64,000 nt of DNA, from the NCBI GenBank assembly GCA_038405435.1, contig JBBYHZ010000006.1, one strand, 5' to 3'. The translations under genes were made by a program, and so were the position numbers. Source of the DNA: Dryocola clanedunensis_A (GTDB lineage Bacteria; Pseudomonadota; Gammaproteobacteria; Enterobacterales; Enterobacteriaceae). The notes beneath the pieces are model-generated. The model was not told where the DNA came from, searched no databases, and saw only the letters and a list, made by a program, of their open reading frames with translations. Below are positions 16,219 through 24,715 of the stretch, in pieces (within the stretch, counting starts at the first letter, position 1; the number at the start of each line of letters is the position of its first letter).

Positions 16219-16599
16219 TTATTTCTCCCAGCCGCCCGTCTGCGCCCGAAACCCCAAAGCCTGCATAAACGCCGCCATCACGCTGCGATCTTCCACGCCA
16301 GCGTCGTTCATCCACCAGCTGGTGATTTCCGCGTTATCGCGCAGCACTTCTTCAATCAGATATTGCCCCACGCCGCGCCGACGCGTGATTTCACGCACCC
16401 GCAAAGAGTCCAGCGTGCCCGATGTTCCCGCCAGCGTAACGCGCACCGCGCCGAGCAGGCGATCGTTAAACTTCGCGGCATAGATGCGCTGGGTATCGGT
16501 AATCTGGAGCGAAGCGCTGGAGTATTCCGGCCAGATCTTAGCGAGATCGATCTTATCCTGGGCACTACACTCAAACAGACGAATGATGGTGAGTTTCAT
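16219..16599 (-). CDS. panM: PanD regulatory factor PanM (GNAT fold)
   Basis: 126 aa. PanM (PanZ) binds acetyl-CoA and drives the self-cleavage that matures aspartate decarboxylase PanD, linking beta-alanine and coenzyme A synthesis to acetyl-CoA level. The start is MKLTIIRLFEC, matching E. coli; ten upstream in-frame codons are not conserved. The GNAT acetyl-CoA loop is RRRGVGQYL. Its place between livJ and livK, antisense to both, is the same as in E. coli. Confidence 0.92.
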   Translation of the reverse strand: MKLTIIRLFECSAQDKIDLAKIWPEYSSASLQITDTQRIYAAKFNDRLLGAVRVTLAGTSGTLDSLRVREITRRRGVGQYLIEEVLRDNAEITSWWMNDAGVEDRSVMAAFMQALGFRAQTGGWEK

Positions 16600-17020
16600 A
16601 AGCGAGCTAACCAAAAAGCGGGAAAACACAGAGTGTAACCAATTTATTTACCCCAGACGCTTTATCTTTTTTCTGCGTCCTGGCAGCCGATTGCATTCTG
16701 TGACAAACATTAAGCAGTTCGAAACACGTCAGATTGAAATATGGTCAGTATAAAACCCTAAAACCCAGCATTTTATTCCGCTCTTTGTACCGCTATTTTA
16801 TGCTGAAAATGGCACTTTTTTTTGTTTCACTCTGCTCAAATACAGAATAATATCTCTGCTTAATCGCCTGAAAAATAGAGCTTTTAGCCGGAAATATTGT
16901 AAATTTTGCCGCTAAGCCATTAAAGGCACTGGTAAAAATCATAAATTGATTACAAAAAGCGCAGCCGTTTTTTGACCAGCATAAAACCACAAAATCACGA
17001 AAGAATGGGGATTGAAACGG
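16600..17020. other. Long AT-rich panM-livK intergenic region
   Basis: 421 bp without a credible gene. It must hold the panM promoter on the left and the livK promoter and leader on the right. 16730-16930 is AT-rich with several A/T tracts, as expected for Lrp control of livK in enterics; CAGAATAATATCTCTG at about 16841-16856 loosely resembles an Lrp site. A CA-rich segment (16985-17003) before livK parallels the livJ leader and may be a GcvB target. Confidence 0.5.
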
Positions 17021-18130
17021 ATGAAAATGAACGCGAAGACGTTACTCGCAGGCATGGTTGCTCTGGCGATGTCTCACGCGGCAGCCGCTGCAGACATTAA
17101 AGTCGCCGTTGTCGGGGCGATGTCCGGCCCGGTGGCGCAATGGGGTGACATGGAGTTCAACGGTGCACGCCAGGCTATCAAAGACATCAATGCCAAAGGC
17201 GGCATCAAAGGCGACAAGCTTGTCGCGGTTGAATATGACGACGCCTGCGATCCAAAACAAGCCGTTGCGGTCGCTAACAAAATCGTTAACGACGGCGTGC
17301 GCTACGTCATCGGCCACCTTTGCTCATCATCAACGCAGCCCGCTTCTGATATCTATGAAGACGAAGGCATTCTGATGATCACGCCTGGCGCGACCAACCC
17401 GGAGCTGACGAGCCGCGGCTACGAGATGATCATGCGTACCGCCGGTCTGGATTCCTCCCAGGGGCCAACCGCCTCTAACTATATCCTTCAGCACGTTAAG
17501 CCGCAGCGCATCGCCATCATTCACGATAAGCAACAATATGGTGAAGGTCTGGCGCGTTCCGTACAGGACGGCCTGAAAAAAGGTGGTGCGAACATCGTCT
17601 TCTTTGATGGCATCACCGCAGGGGACAAAGACTTCTCCACGCTGGTTGCCCGTCTGCAAAAAGAAAATATCGACTTCGTTTACTACGGCGGCTACTACCC
17701 GGAAATGGGGCAGATCCTGCGCCAGGCGCGTGCCGTTGGTCTGAAAACGCAGTTTATGGGACCGGAAGGCGTGGGTAACGCATCCCTGTCTAACATCGCA
17801 GGCCAGGCGGGTGAAGGCATGCTGGTGACGATGCCAAAACGCTATGACCAGGATCCGGCGAACAAAGCTATCGTTGACGCGCTGAAGGCAGAGAAAAAAG
17901 ACCCGAGCGGCCCGTACGTGTGGATCACCTACGCAGCCGTGCAGTCTCTGGCTACCGCGCTTGAGCGTACCGGCAGCGCAGAACCGGCTGATGTAGTGAA
18001 AGATTTGAAAGCAAACGGTGCGAAAACCGTGATTGGGCCGCTGAGCTGGGATGAGAAAGGCGATCTGAAAGGATTTGAGTTTGGTGTCTTCCAGTGGCAC
18101 GCCGACGGTTCGTCCTCCGTGGCGAAATAA
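17021..18130 (+). CDS. livK: Leucine-specific binding protein LivK
   Basis: 369 aa, equal in length to E. coli LivK. Periplasmic leucine-binding protein of the LivHMGF transporter. The ATG at 17021 is preferred over a TTG at 17012: GGGG lies ten bases upstream, just as in livJ, and MKMNAKTLLAG matches E. coli MKRNAKTIIAG. The signal peptide ends in SHAAAA. The mature part has YDDACDP, GHLCSSSTQPA and YYGGYYPEMGQILRQ. First gene of livKHMGF; a strong hairpin follows before livH. Confidence 0.93.
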   Translation: MKMNAKTLLAGMVALAMSHAAAAADIKVAVVGAMSGPVAQWGDMEFNGARQAIKDINAKGGIKGDKLVAVEYDDACDPKQAVAVANKIVNDGVRYVIGHLCSSSTQPASDIYEDEGILMITPGATNPELTSRGYEMIMRTAGLDSSQGPTASNYILQHVKPQRIAIIHDKQQYGEGLARSVQDGLKKGGANIVFFDGITAGDKDFSTLVARLQKENIDFVYYGGYYPEMGQILRQARAVGLKTQFMGPEGVGNASLSNIAGQAGEGMLVTMPKRYDQDPANKAIVDALKAEKKDPSGPYVWITYAAVQSLATALERTGSAEPADVVKDLKANGAKTVIGPLSWDEKGDLKGFEFGVFQWHADGSSSVAK

Positions 18131-18155
18131 GGCGAAGGCTACTTCAGTCATCCCA

Positions 18156-18180
18156 CCTTCCGGGCGCAACGCCCGGAGGG
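18156..18180 (+). other. Intercistronic hairpin between livK and livH
   Basis: An 11-bp stem (CCTTCCGGGCG / CGCCCGGAGGG, one G-U pair) with a three-base loop and no T-run. Such structures after a binding-protein gene usually stabilise the upstream message or partly stop transcription, giving more binding protein than permease. Confidence 0.75.
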
Positions 18181-18197
18181 AATAATAAGGTTAAGTT

Positions 18198-19124
18198 ATG
18201 TCCGAGCAGTTTCTCTATTTCTTGCAGCAGATGTTTAACGGCGTCACGCTGGGCAGTACCTACGCGCTGATCGCCATCGGCTATACCATGGTGTACGGCA
18301 TTATCGGCATGATCAACTTCGCCCACGGCGAAGTCTATATGATCGGCAGCTACGTCTCGTTTATGATCATCGCAGCGTTAATGATGCTGGGTATCGACGT
18401 GGGCTGGATGCTGGTAGGCGCAGGCTTCCTCGGGGCGATTATCATCGCCAGCGCCTACGGCTGGAGCATTGAACGCGTGGCCTACAAGCCGGTGCGTAAC
18501 TCCAAGCGCCTGATTGCCCTGATCTCCGCCATCGGGATGTCCATCTTCCTGCAAAACTATGTCAGCCTCACCGAAGGTTCCCGCGATATCGCCCTGCCAA
18601 GCCTGTTTAACGGGCAGTGGGTTGTGGGGGCGAGCGAAAACTTCACCGCCACCATTACCACCATGCAGCTCGTTATCTGGGTGGTGACCTTCCTGGCGAT
18701 GCTGGCGCTGACGCTGTTCATTCGCTATTCACGCATGGGCCGCGCCTGCCGCGCCTGTGCGGAAGACCTGAAAATGGCGAGCCTGCTCGGGATTAACACC
18801 GACCGCGTTATCTCTTTAACCTTCGTTATCGGTGCCGCTATGGCCGCGGTGGCGGGCGTGCTGCTCGGCCAGTTCTACGGCGTTATCAACCCGTACATCG
18901 GCTTTATGGCCGGTATGAAGGCCTTTACCGCCGCGGTACTTGGCGGCATTGGCAGTATTCCAGGCGCGATGATTGGCGGTCTGATTCTGGGCGTGGCCGA
19001 AGCGCTGACCTCCGCCTACCTGAGCACGGAATACAAAGACGTTGTCTCCTTTGCCCTGCTGATTGTGGTGCTGCTGGTGATGCCTACCGGGATTCTGGGT
19101 CGTCCGGAGGTTGAGAAAGTATGA
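18198..19124 (+). CDS. livH: Branched-chain amino acid permease LivH
   Basis: 308 aa with about eight membrane helices, one of the two transmembrane subunits of the LIV-I/LS ABC transporter. Typical segments: TYALIAIGYTMVYGIIGMINFAHGEVYMIG near the N-terminus and the EAA-like cytoplasmic loop GRACRACAEDLKMASLLGI, which contacts the ATPases. Its stop overlaps the livM start by 4 bp. Confidence 0.95.
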   Translation: MSEQFLYFLQQMFNGVTLGSTYALIAIGYTMVYGIIGMINFAHGEVYMIGSYVSFMIIAALMMLGIDVGWMLVGAGFLGAIIIASAYGWSIERVAYKPVRNSKRLIALISAIGMSIFLQNYVSLTEGSRDIALPSLFNGQWVVGASENFTATITTMQLVIWVVTFLAMLALTLFIRYSRMGRACRACAEDLKMASLLGINTDRVISLTFVIGAAMAAVAGVLLGQFYGVINPYIGFMAGMKAFTAAVLGGIGSIPGAMIGGLILGVAEALTSAYLSTEYKDVVSFALLIVVLLVMPTGILGRPEVEKV

Positions 19125-20407
19125 AACCGATGCATATTGTTTTTTCTGCCCTGTCGGCGGCGATGTTCTTCGTGCTGGCCGGCGTCTTTATGGGCGTGCA
19201 GCTGAGCCTCGACGGCACCAAACTGGTGGTCAACAGCGCGGGTTCCGTGCGCTGGGAGTGGGTGTGGATTGGTACGGCGATTGTTTTCGTCTTCCAGCTG
19301 CTGCGCCCGGCGTTCCAGAAGGGGCTTAAAAAAGTCTCCGGGCCGAAGTTTGTGCTGCCCGCGCTGGACGGCTCCACGCCAAAACAAAAAATCTTCCTGT
19401 TTGCGCTGCTGATCCTCGCCGTAGCATGGCCGTTCGTCGTTTCCCGTGGCACGGTGGATATCGCGACGCTGACGATGATCTATATCATTCTGGGTCTGGG
19501 TCTGAACGTGGTGGTTGGCCTGTCTGGCCTGCTGGTGCTGGGTTACGGTGGTTTCTATGCGATTGGCGCTTATACCTTCGCCCTGCTGAACCACTATTAC
19601 GGCCTGGGCTTCTGGACCTGCCTGCCGCTGGCGGGCCTGGTGTCGGCTGCTGCGGGCTTCCTGCTCGGCTTCCCGGTACTGCGTCTGCGCGGTGACTATC
19701 TGGCCATTGTGACGCTCGGCTTCGGCGAAATCGTCCGTATCCTGCTGCTGAACAATACCGAGATCACCGGCGGCCCGAACGGCATCAGCCAGATCCCTAA
19801 GCCAACGCTGTTCGGCCTGGAGTTCAGCCGCACCGCGCGGGAAGGGGGCTGGGATACGTTCAGCAACTTCTTCAATATCGCCTACAACCCGGGCGACAGG
19901 ATTATCTTCCTCTATCTGGTCGCGCTGCTGCTGGTGGTGCTGTCCCTGTTCGTGATTAACCGTCTGCTGCGCATGCCGCTTGGCCGCGCGTGGGAAGCGC
20001 TGCGTGAAGATGAAATCGCCTGCCGCTCGCTGGGTCTGAACCCGACGCGCATTAAGCTGACCGCTTTCACCATCAGCGCCGCGTTCGCCGGTTTTGCCGG
20101 CACGCTGTTTGCCGCGCGCCAGGGCTTCGTTAGCCCGGAATCCTTCACCTTCGCCGAGTCTGCCTTCGTGCTGGCCATCGTGGTGCTGGGCGGGATGGGC
20201 TCGCAGTTTGCCGTTATCCTCGCCGCGGTGCTGCTGGTTGTCTCCCGCGAGCTGATGCGCGATCTGAATGAGTACAGCATGCTGGTGCTGGGCGGCCTGA
20301 TGGTGCTGATGATGATCTGGCGTCCGCAGGGGCTGCTGCCAATGACGCGCCCGCAGCTTAAGCTGAAGAAGGCGCAGATAGAACAAGTGAAAGGGGAGCA
20401 GGCATGA
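19121..20407 (+). CDS. livM: Branched-chain amino acid permease LivM
   Basis: 428 aa, about 10 membrane helices, the second transmembrane subunit. It is near-identical to E. coli LivM over the helical core (for example VDIATLTMIYIILGLGLNVVVG). The N-terminal 90 residues and the short charged C-terminus (KLKKAQIEQVKGEQA) are more variable. The coupling loop REDEIACRSLGLNPTRIKL is present. It overlaps livH and livG by ATGA junctions. Confidence 0.95.
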   Translation: MKPMHIVFSALSAAMFFVLAGVFMGVQLSLDGTKLVVNSAGSVRWEWVWIGTAIVFVFQLLRPAFQKGLKKVSGPKFVLPALDGSTPKQKIFLFALLILAVAWPFVVSRGTVDIATLTMIYIILGLGLNVVVGLSGLLVLGYGGFYAIGAYTFALLNHYYGLGFWTCLPLAGLVSAAAGFLLGFPVLRLRGDYLAIVTLGFGEIVRILLLNNTEITGGPNGISQIPKPTLFGLEFSRTAREGGWDTFSNFFNIAYNPGDRIIFLYLVALLLVVLSLFVINRLLRMPLGRAWEALREDEIACRSLGLNPTRIKLTAFTISAAFAGFAGTLFAARQGFVSPESFTFAESAFVLAIVVLGGMGSQFAVILAAVLLVVSRELMRDLNEYSMLVLGGLMVLMMIWRPQGLLPMTRPQLKLKKAQIEQVKGEQA

Positions 20408-21171
20408 GTCAGCCACTGTTATCCGTAAACGGCCTGATGATGCGTTTCGGCGGCCTGCTCGCCGTCAACAATGTCGCCCTTGAGCTGCATCCTCAGGAAA
20501 TTGTGTCGTTAATCGGCCCGAACGGCGCCGGTAAAACCACCGTTTTCAACTGCCTGACGGGCTTTTATAAGCCGACCGGCGGCACCATCATGCTGCGCGA
20601 CCAGCACCTGGAAGGCCTGCCGGGTCAGCAGATTGCCCGCATGGGCGTGGTGCGTACTTTCCAGCACGTGCGTCTGTTCCGCGAAATGACGGTGATTGAA
20701 AACCTGCTGGTGGCCCAGCATATGCAGCTGAAAACCGGCGTGTTCTCCGGCCTGCTCAAAACCCCTGGCTTCCGCCGCGCGCAAAGCGAAGCGCTGGACC
20801 GGGCCGCCACCTGGCTTGAACGTATCGGCCTGCTCGAGCAGGCAAACCGCCAGGCGAGCAACCTGGCGTACGGCGACCAGCGTCGTCTGGAAATTGCACG
20901 CTGCATGGTCACCCAGCCGGAAATCCTGATGCTGGATGAACCTGCCGCTGGCCTTAACCCGAAAGAAACCCACGAGCTCGATGAGCTGATCATGGAGCTA
21001 CGTAATCACCACAACACCACCGTGCTGCTGATTGAGCACGACATGAAGCTGGTGATGGGCATTTCTGACCGGATCTACGTGGTAAACCAGGGAACTCCGC
21101 TTGCCAACGGCACGCCGGAGCAAATCCGTAACAACCCTGACGTGATCCGCGCCTATCTGGGAGAGGCTTAA
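20404..21171 (+). CDS. livG: Branched-chain amino acid ABC ATPase LivG
   Basis: 255 aa ABC ATPase. Walker A is GPNGAGKTT (38-46), the signature is LAYGDQRRLEIARC and Walker B is ILMLDEPAAGLNP. The signature LAYGDQ in place of LSGGQ is normal for LivG. It works with LivF to power LivHM. The next gene, livF, begins one base after its stop. Confidence 0.95.
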   Translation: MSQPLLSVNGLMMRFGGLLAVNNVALELHPQEIVSLIGPNGAGKTTVFNCLTGFYKPTGGTIMLRDQHLEGLPGQQIARMGVVRTFQHVRLFREMTVIENLLVAQHMQLKTGVFSGLLKTPGFRRAQSEALDRAATWLERIGLLEQANRQASNLAYGDQRRLEIARCMVTQPEILMLDEPAAGLNPKETHELDELIMELRNHHNTTVLLIEHDMKLVMGISDRIYVVNQGTPLANGTPEQIRNNPDVIRAYLGEA

Positions 21172-21172
21172 G

Positions 21173-21886
21173 ATGGAAAATATGATGCTGTCCTTTGACC
21201 ACGTAAGCGCCCACTACGGCAAGATCCAGGCGCTGCACGAGGTCAGTCTGCACATCAAGCAGGGTGAGATCGTGACCCTGATTGGCGCGAACGGTGCGGG
21301 TAAAACCACGCTGCTGGGTACGCTCTGCGGCGACCCGCGTGCATCCAGCGGCAAAATTACGTTTGATGGCAAAGACATTACCGACTGGCAAACCGCGCGC
21401 ATCATGCGAGAAGCGGTTGCGATTGTGCCGGAAGGCCGCCGCGTCTTCTCACGCATGACGGTGGAAGAGAATCTGGCGATGGGCGGTTTCTTCGCGGAGC
21501 GTGACCAGTTCCAGACCCGCATCAAGCGCGTCTACGATCTGTTCCCACGCCTGTATGAACGCCGCATCCAGCGTGCTGGTACCATGTCCGGCGGTGAACA
21601 GCAGATGCTGGCCATTGGCCGCGCATTGATGAGCCAGCCGCGCCTGCTGCTGCTCGACGAGCCGTCGCTGGGCCTCGCGCCGATCATCATTCAGCAGATT
21701 TTCGACACCATCGAGCAGCTGCGCAGCGAAGGCATGACCATCTTCCTGGTGGAGCAAAACGCCAACCAGGCGCTGAAGCTGGCGGACCGTGGCTACGTGC
21801 TGGAAAACGGCCACGTCGTGCTGGAAGATACCGGCGACGCGCTTCTGGCCAACGAAGCGGTGCGCAGCGCCTATCTGGGCGGCTGA
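21173..21886 (+). CDS. livF: Branched-chain amino acid ABC ATPase LivF
   Basis: 237 aa ABC ATPase, the second nucleotide-binding subunit. Walker A is GANGAGKTT (38-46), the signature is MSGGEQQMLAIGRA and Walker B is LLLLDEPSLGLAP. It ends the liv operon; a REP-like hairpin with arms GCAGGGCGAA / TTCGCCCTAC (21892-21924) follows and may act as the 3' end. Confidence 0.95.
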   Translation: MENMMLSFDHVSAHYGKIQALHEVSLHIKQGEIVTLIGANGAGKTTLLGTLCGDPRASSGKITFDGKDITDWQTARIMREAVAIVPEGRRVFSRMTVEENLAMGGFFAERDQFQTRIKRVYDLFPRLYERRIQRAGTMSGGEQQMLAIGRALMSQPRLLLLDEPSLGLAPIIIQQIFDTIEQLRSEGMTIFLVEQNANQALKLADRGYVLENGHVVLEDTGDALLANEAVRSAYLGG

Positions 21887-21959
21887 TTTTTGCAGGGCGA
21901 ATGAGGCTTTCTTGTTCGCCCTACAGGAAATGCGCTATCGAAACGATAAGGAGATCGAA

Positions 21960-22235
21960 ATGAAATACCTGTTATTTTTGGTGCTGGTAATGGCCGCGCA
22001 GGCTCAGGCCGGCGAAAGTAAGAAGGCTTTTGACCCTTCAGATCCTGCCATCTGGCACGAAAAGCCCGGGCGGGTCGACCCGCGTGATGTTCCCGAAGAC
22101 GAACAGCCCTGCCGTATCTTCCAGGGCAGCGTTTGCCCGGACGCCTACGACAGCCAGACGGATATCCAGCGGGAAAAGCAGCGCCGCCACGACAAATGGC
22201 TGAATAACCAGGCTGAAAAAAACGGCTATCGATAA
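21960..22235 (+). CDS. Small secreted protein of unknown function
   Basis: 91 aa. ATG at 21960 has a good ribosome site (AAGGAG, seven bases away). Residues 1-17 (MKYLLFLVLVMAAQAQA) form a clean Sec signal peptide with an AQA cleavage site. The mature part of about 74 residues is highly charged, has two Cys (EQPCRIFQGSVCPD) that could form a disulfide, and ends in a basic/Gln-rich helix (REKQRRHDKWLNNQAEKN). I do not recognise the family. It lies between livF and ugpB, where K-12 has no gene. A CGGGGAG/CTCCCCG hairpin follows at 22241-22265. Confidence 0.75.
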   Translation: MKYLLFLVLVMAAQAQAGESKKAFDPSDPAIWHEKPGRVDPRDVPEDEQPCRIFQGSVCPDAYDSQTDIQREKQRRHDKWLNNQAEKNGYR

Positions 22236-22240
22236 ACCGT

Positions 22241-22265
22241 CGGGGAGGATGCCGTAAGCTCCCCG
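22241..22265 (+). terminator. Probable terminator hairpin after the 91-aa ORF
   Basis: Perfect 7-bp arms CGGGGAG / CTCCCCG with an 11-base loop, six bases after the stop. No clear T-run, so termination strength is uncertain. Confidence 0.45.
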
Positions 22266-22295
22266 TCATCTTCCCAACATGCAATCGTCACGATC

Positions 22296-22337
22296 CTGTC
22301 ACCTCCCGGTTATTTTTCTGTCATTCGCGCATGTCAT
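22296..22337 (+). promoter_or_regulatory. Pho-box-like repeats upstream of ugpB
   Basis: Three PhoB-type half sites are present: CTGTCAC (22296), CTGTCAT (22318) and ATGTCAT (22331). The block TTTTTCTGTCATTCG and the following GCATGTCATGTT are shared with the E. coli ugpB promoter as I recall it. This points to induction by phosphate starvation through PhoB, known for ugp. Confidence 0.7.
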
Positions 22338-22400
22338 GTTTTGATGCGAACAAAAACGCGTGTTTTCGCGCTTTTAGCCTCATAACAAGAGAGATAAGAC

Positions 22401-23720
22401 ATGACTGCATCGTTACGACGTACAGCCCTTTGCATGGCCCTTGGCTGTGCGCTTACCAGCAACGCTTTTGCCGCAACGTCCATCCCGTTCTGGCACTCTA
22501 TGGAAGGGGAGCTGGGTAAAGAGGTCGACTCCCTGGCAAGCCGCTTTAACCAGACGCATCCTGATTACCAGATTGTCCCGGTCTATAAGGGCAACTACGA
22601 GCAGAACCTGGCGGCGGGCATTGCGGCGTTCCGTTCCGGTAACGCTCCGGCCATTCTTCAGGTTTACGAAGTGGGCACGGCGACCATGATGGCCTCAAAA
22701 GCTATCAAACCTGTCTACGAAGTCTTTAACGATGCGGGCATTAAGTTCGACGAATCCCAGTTCGTGCCGACGGTTTCCGGTTATTACACCGACGCGAAAA
22801 CCGGGCATCTGCTCTCCCAGCCGTTTAACAGCTCCACCCCGGTGCTGTACTACAACAAAGACGCCTTTAAAAAAGCCGGGCTGAACCCGGACCAGCCGCC
22901 AAAAACCTGGCAGGAGCTGGCGGAGTACACGGCCAAACTGAAAGCGGCGGGCATGAAGTGCGGCTACGCCAGCGGCTGGCAGGGCTGGATCCAGATCGAA
23001 AACTTCAGCGCCTGGCACGGCCTGCCGGTTGCCACTAAAAACAACGGCTTTGACGGCACCGACGCGGTACTGGAATTCAACAAGCCGGAGCAGGTGAAGC
23101 ACATCGCCCTGCTGGAAGCGCTGAACAAGAAGGGTGATTTCAGCTACTTCGGCCGTAAAGATGAATCCACCGAGAAGTTCTACAGCGGCGACTGCGCGAT
23201 TACCACGGCCTCTTCTGGCTCGCTGGCCGACATCCGCCAGTACGCCAAATTCAACTACGGCGTGGGCATGATGCCTTACGATGCCGACGTGAAGGGCGCG
23301 CCGCAGAACGCCATTATCGGCGGGGCCAGCCTGTGGGTGATGCAGGGCAAAGACAAGGCGACCTACAAAGGCGTGGCCGAGTTTATGCAGTTCCTTGCCC
23401 AGCCGGAAATTGCCGCCGAGTGGCATCAGAAAACCGGCTACCTGCCGATTACCAAAGCCGCCTACGACCTGACCCGTGAGCAGGGCTTCTACGAGAAAAA
23501 CCCAGGGGCGGACATCGCCACCCGTCAGATGCTGAATAAGCCGCCGTTGCCGTTCACCAAAGGCCTGCGCCTGGGCAATATGCCGCAGATCCGCACCATT
23601 GTGGATGAAGAGCTGGAGTCGGTCTGGACCGGCAAGAAGAGCCCTCAGCAGGCGCTGGACTCGGCCGTCGAGCGCGGGAACCTCCTGCTGCGCCGCTTTG
23701 AGCAGTCCACAAAGTCCTGA
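22401..23720 (+). CDS. ugpB: sn-Glycerol-3-phosphate-binding protein UgpB
   Basis: 439 aa periplasmic binding protein for glycerol-3-phosphate and glycerophosphodiesters. The signal peptide ends SNAFA (about residue 24), giving a mature start ATSIPFWHSM. Conserved segments include FNSSTPVLYYNKDAFKKAG and GWQGWIQIENFSAWHG. First gene of ugpBAECQ, separated from ugpA by a 107-bp gap with two REP units. Confidence 0.96.
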   Translation: MTASLRRTALCMALGCALTSNAFAATSIPFWHSMEGELGKEVDSLASRFNQTHPDYQIVPVYKGNYEQNLAAGIAAFRSGNAPAILQVYEVGTATMMASKAIKPVYEVFNDAGIKFDESQFVPTVSGYYTDAKTGHLLSQPFNSSTPVLYYNKDAFKKAGLNPDQPPKTWQELAEYTAKLKAAGMKCGYASGWQGWIQIENFSAWHGLPVATKNNGFDGTDAVLEFNKPEQVKHIALLEALNKKGDFSYFGRKDESTEKFYSGDCAITTASSGSLADIRQYAKFNYGVGMMPYDADVKGAPQNAIIGGASLWVMQGKDKATYKGVAEFMQFLAQPEIAAEWHQKTGYLPITKAAYDLTREQGFYEKNPGADIATRQMLNKPPLPFTKGLRLGNMPQIRTIVDEELESVWTGKKSPQQALDSAVERGNLLLRRFEQSTKS

Positions 23721-23732
23721 GTCTGAGCTGTG

Positions 23733-23805
23733 TCGGATGGCGCTGGCGCTGATCCGACCTACGAAGCGCTATCTGTAGGTCGGGTAAGGCGAAGCCGTCA
23801 CCCGA
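23733..23805. repeat. Two REP units between ugpB and ugpA
   Basis: TCGGATGGCGCTGGCGCTGATCCGA (23733-23757, given in halves TCGGATGGCG and CTGATCCGA) and TCGGGTAAGGCG ... GTCACCCGA (23780-23805) are palindromes in opposite orientation, that is, a BIME. In such positions REPs protect the upstream binding-protein message and help set its excess over the permease. Confidence 0.8.
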
Positions 23806-23827
23806 CATTTTCAGGAAAAAATCGTTT

Positions 23828-24715
23828 ATGTCATCTTCTCGTCCGGTATTCCGCTCAGGCTGGCTGCCCTACGCGCTGCTTCTGCCGCAGCTGATTATCA
23901 CCGTCATCTTCTTCATCTGGCCCGCGGGCGAGGCGCTGTGGTACTCGCTGCAGAGCGTCGATCCGTTTGGGCTTTCCAGCACCTTCGTTGGGTTTGATAA
24001 CTTCACGCAGCTTTTCCACGATAGCTACTATCTGGATTCGTTCTACACCACGCTCTATTTCAGCGGGCTGGTGGCGGGCAGCGGGCTGCTGGTGTCGCTG
24101 TTTTTCGCAGCCCTGGTGGATTACGTGGTGCGGGGCAGCCGTTTATATCAAACCCTGATGCTGCTGCCCTACGCCGTGGCGCCCGCCATCGCGGCGGTGC
24201 TGTGGATTTTCCTTTTCAATCCCGGACGCGGCCTGCTGACCCATCTGCTGGAGCAGTTCGGCTATCACTGGAACCACGCCCAGAACAGCGGGCAGGCGAT
24301 GTTCCTGGTGGTGTTCGCCTCGGTCTGGAAGCAGATCAGCTACAACTTTCTGTTCTTCTTCGCGGCGCTCCAGTCTATTCCCCGCTCGCTGGTGGAGGCC
24401 GCCGCGATTGACGGTGCCGGGCCGGTGCGCCGCTTCTTTAAGCTCTCGCTGCCGCTGATAGCGCCGGTGAGCTTCTTCCTGCTGGTGGTCAATCTGGTTT
24501 ATGCCTTCTTCGATACCTTCCCGGTTATCGACGCGGCAACCGGCGGCGGCCCGGTGCAGGCGACCACCACGCTTATCTATAAAATTTACCGCGAAGGCTT
24601 TGCCGGGCTGGATTTGTCCGCGTCGGCGGCGCAGTCCGTGGTGCTGATGCTGCTGGTTATCGTGCTGACTGTGGTTCAGTTTCGCTTCGTGGAACGTAAG
24701 GTGCGCTACCAATGA
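23828..24715 (+). CDS. ugpA: Glycerol-3-phosphate ABC permease UgpA
   Basis: 295 aa, six membrane helices, binding-protein-dependent permease (MalF type). The EAA loop is LVEAAAIDGAGPVRRFFKLSLPLI. It pairs with UgpE. The stop overlaps the ugpE start by 4 bp. Confidence 0.95.
   Translation: MSSSRPVFRSGWLPYALLLPQLIITVIFFIWPAGEALWYSLQSVDPFGLSSTFVGFDNFTQLFHDSYYLDSFYTTLYFSGLVAGSGLLVSLFFAALVDYVVRGSRLYQTLMLLPYAVAPAIAAVLWIFLFNPGRGLLTHLLEQFGYHWNHAQNSGQAMFLVVFASVWKQISYNFLFFFAALQSIPRSLVEAAAIDGAGPVRRFFKLSLPLIAPVSFFLLVVNLVYAFFDTFPVIDAATGGGPVQATTTLIYKIYREGFAGLDLSASAAQSVVLMLLVIVLTVVQFRFVERKVRYQ

Noticed and set aside
16793..16990. 65-codon ORF in the panM-livK gap
   Set aside because: It lies in AT-rich promoter DNA, is Lys/Phe/Ser-rich, and lacks a ribosome site.
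19016..20416. 466-codon open frame antisense to livM
   Set aside because: Shadow of livM, rich in His, Gln and Arg, with no domain or ribosome site.
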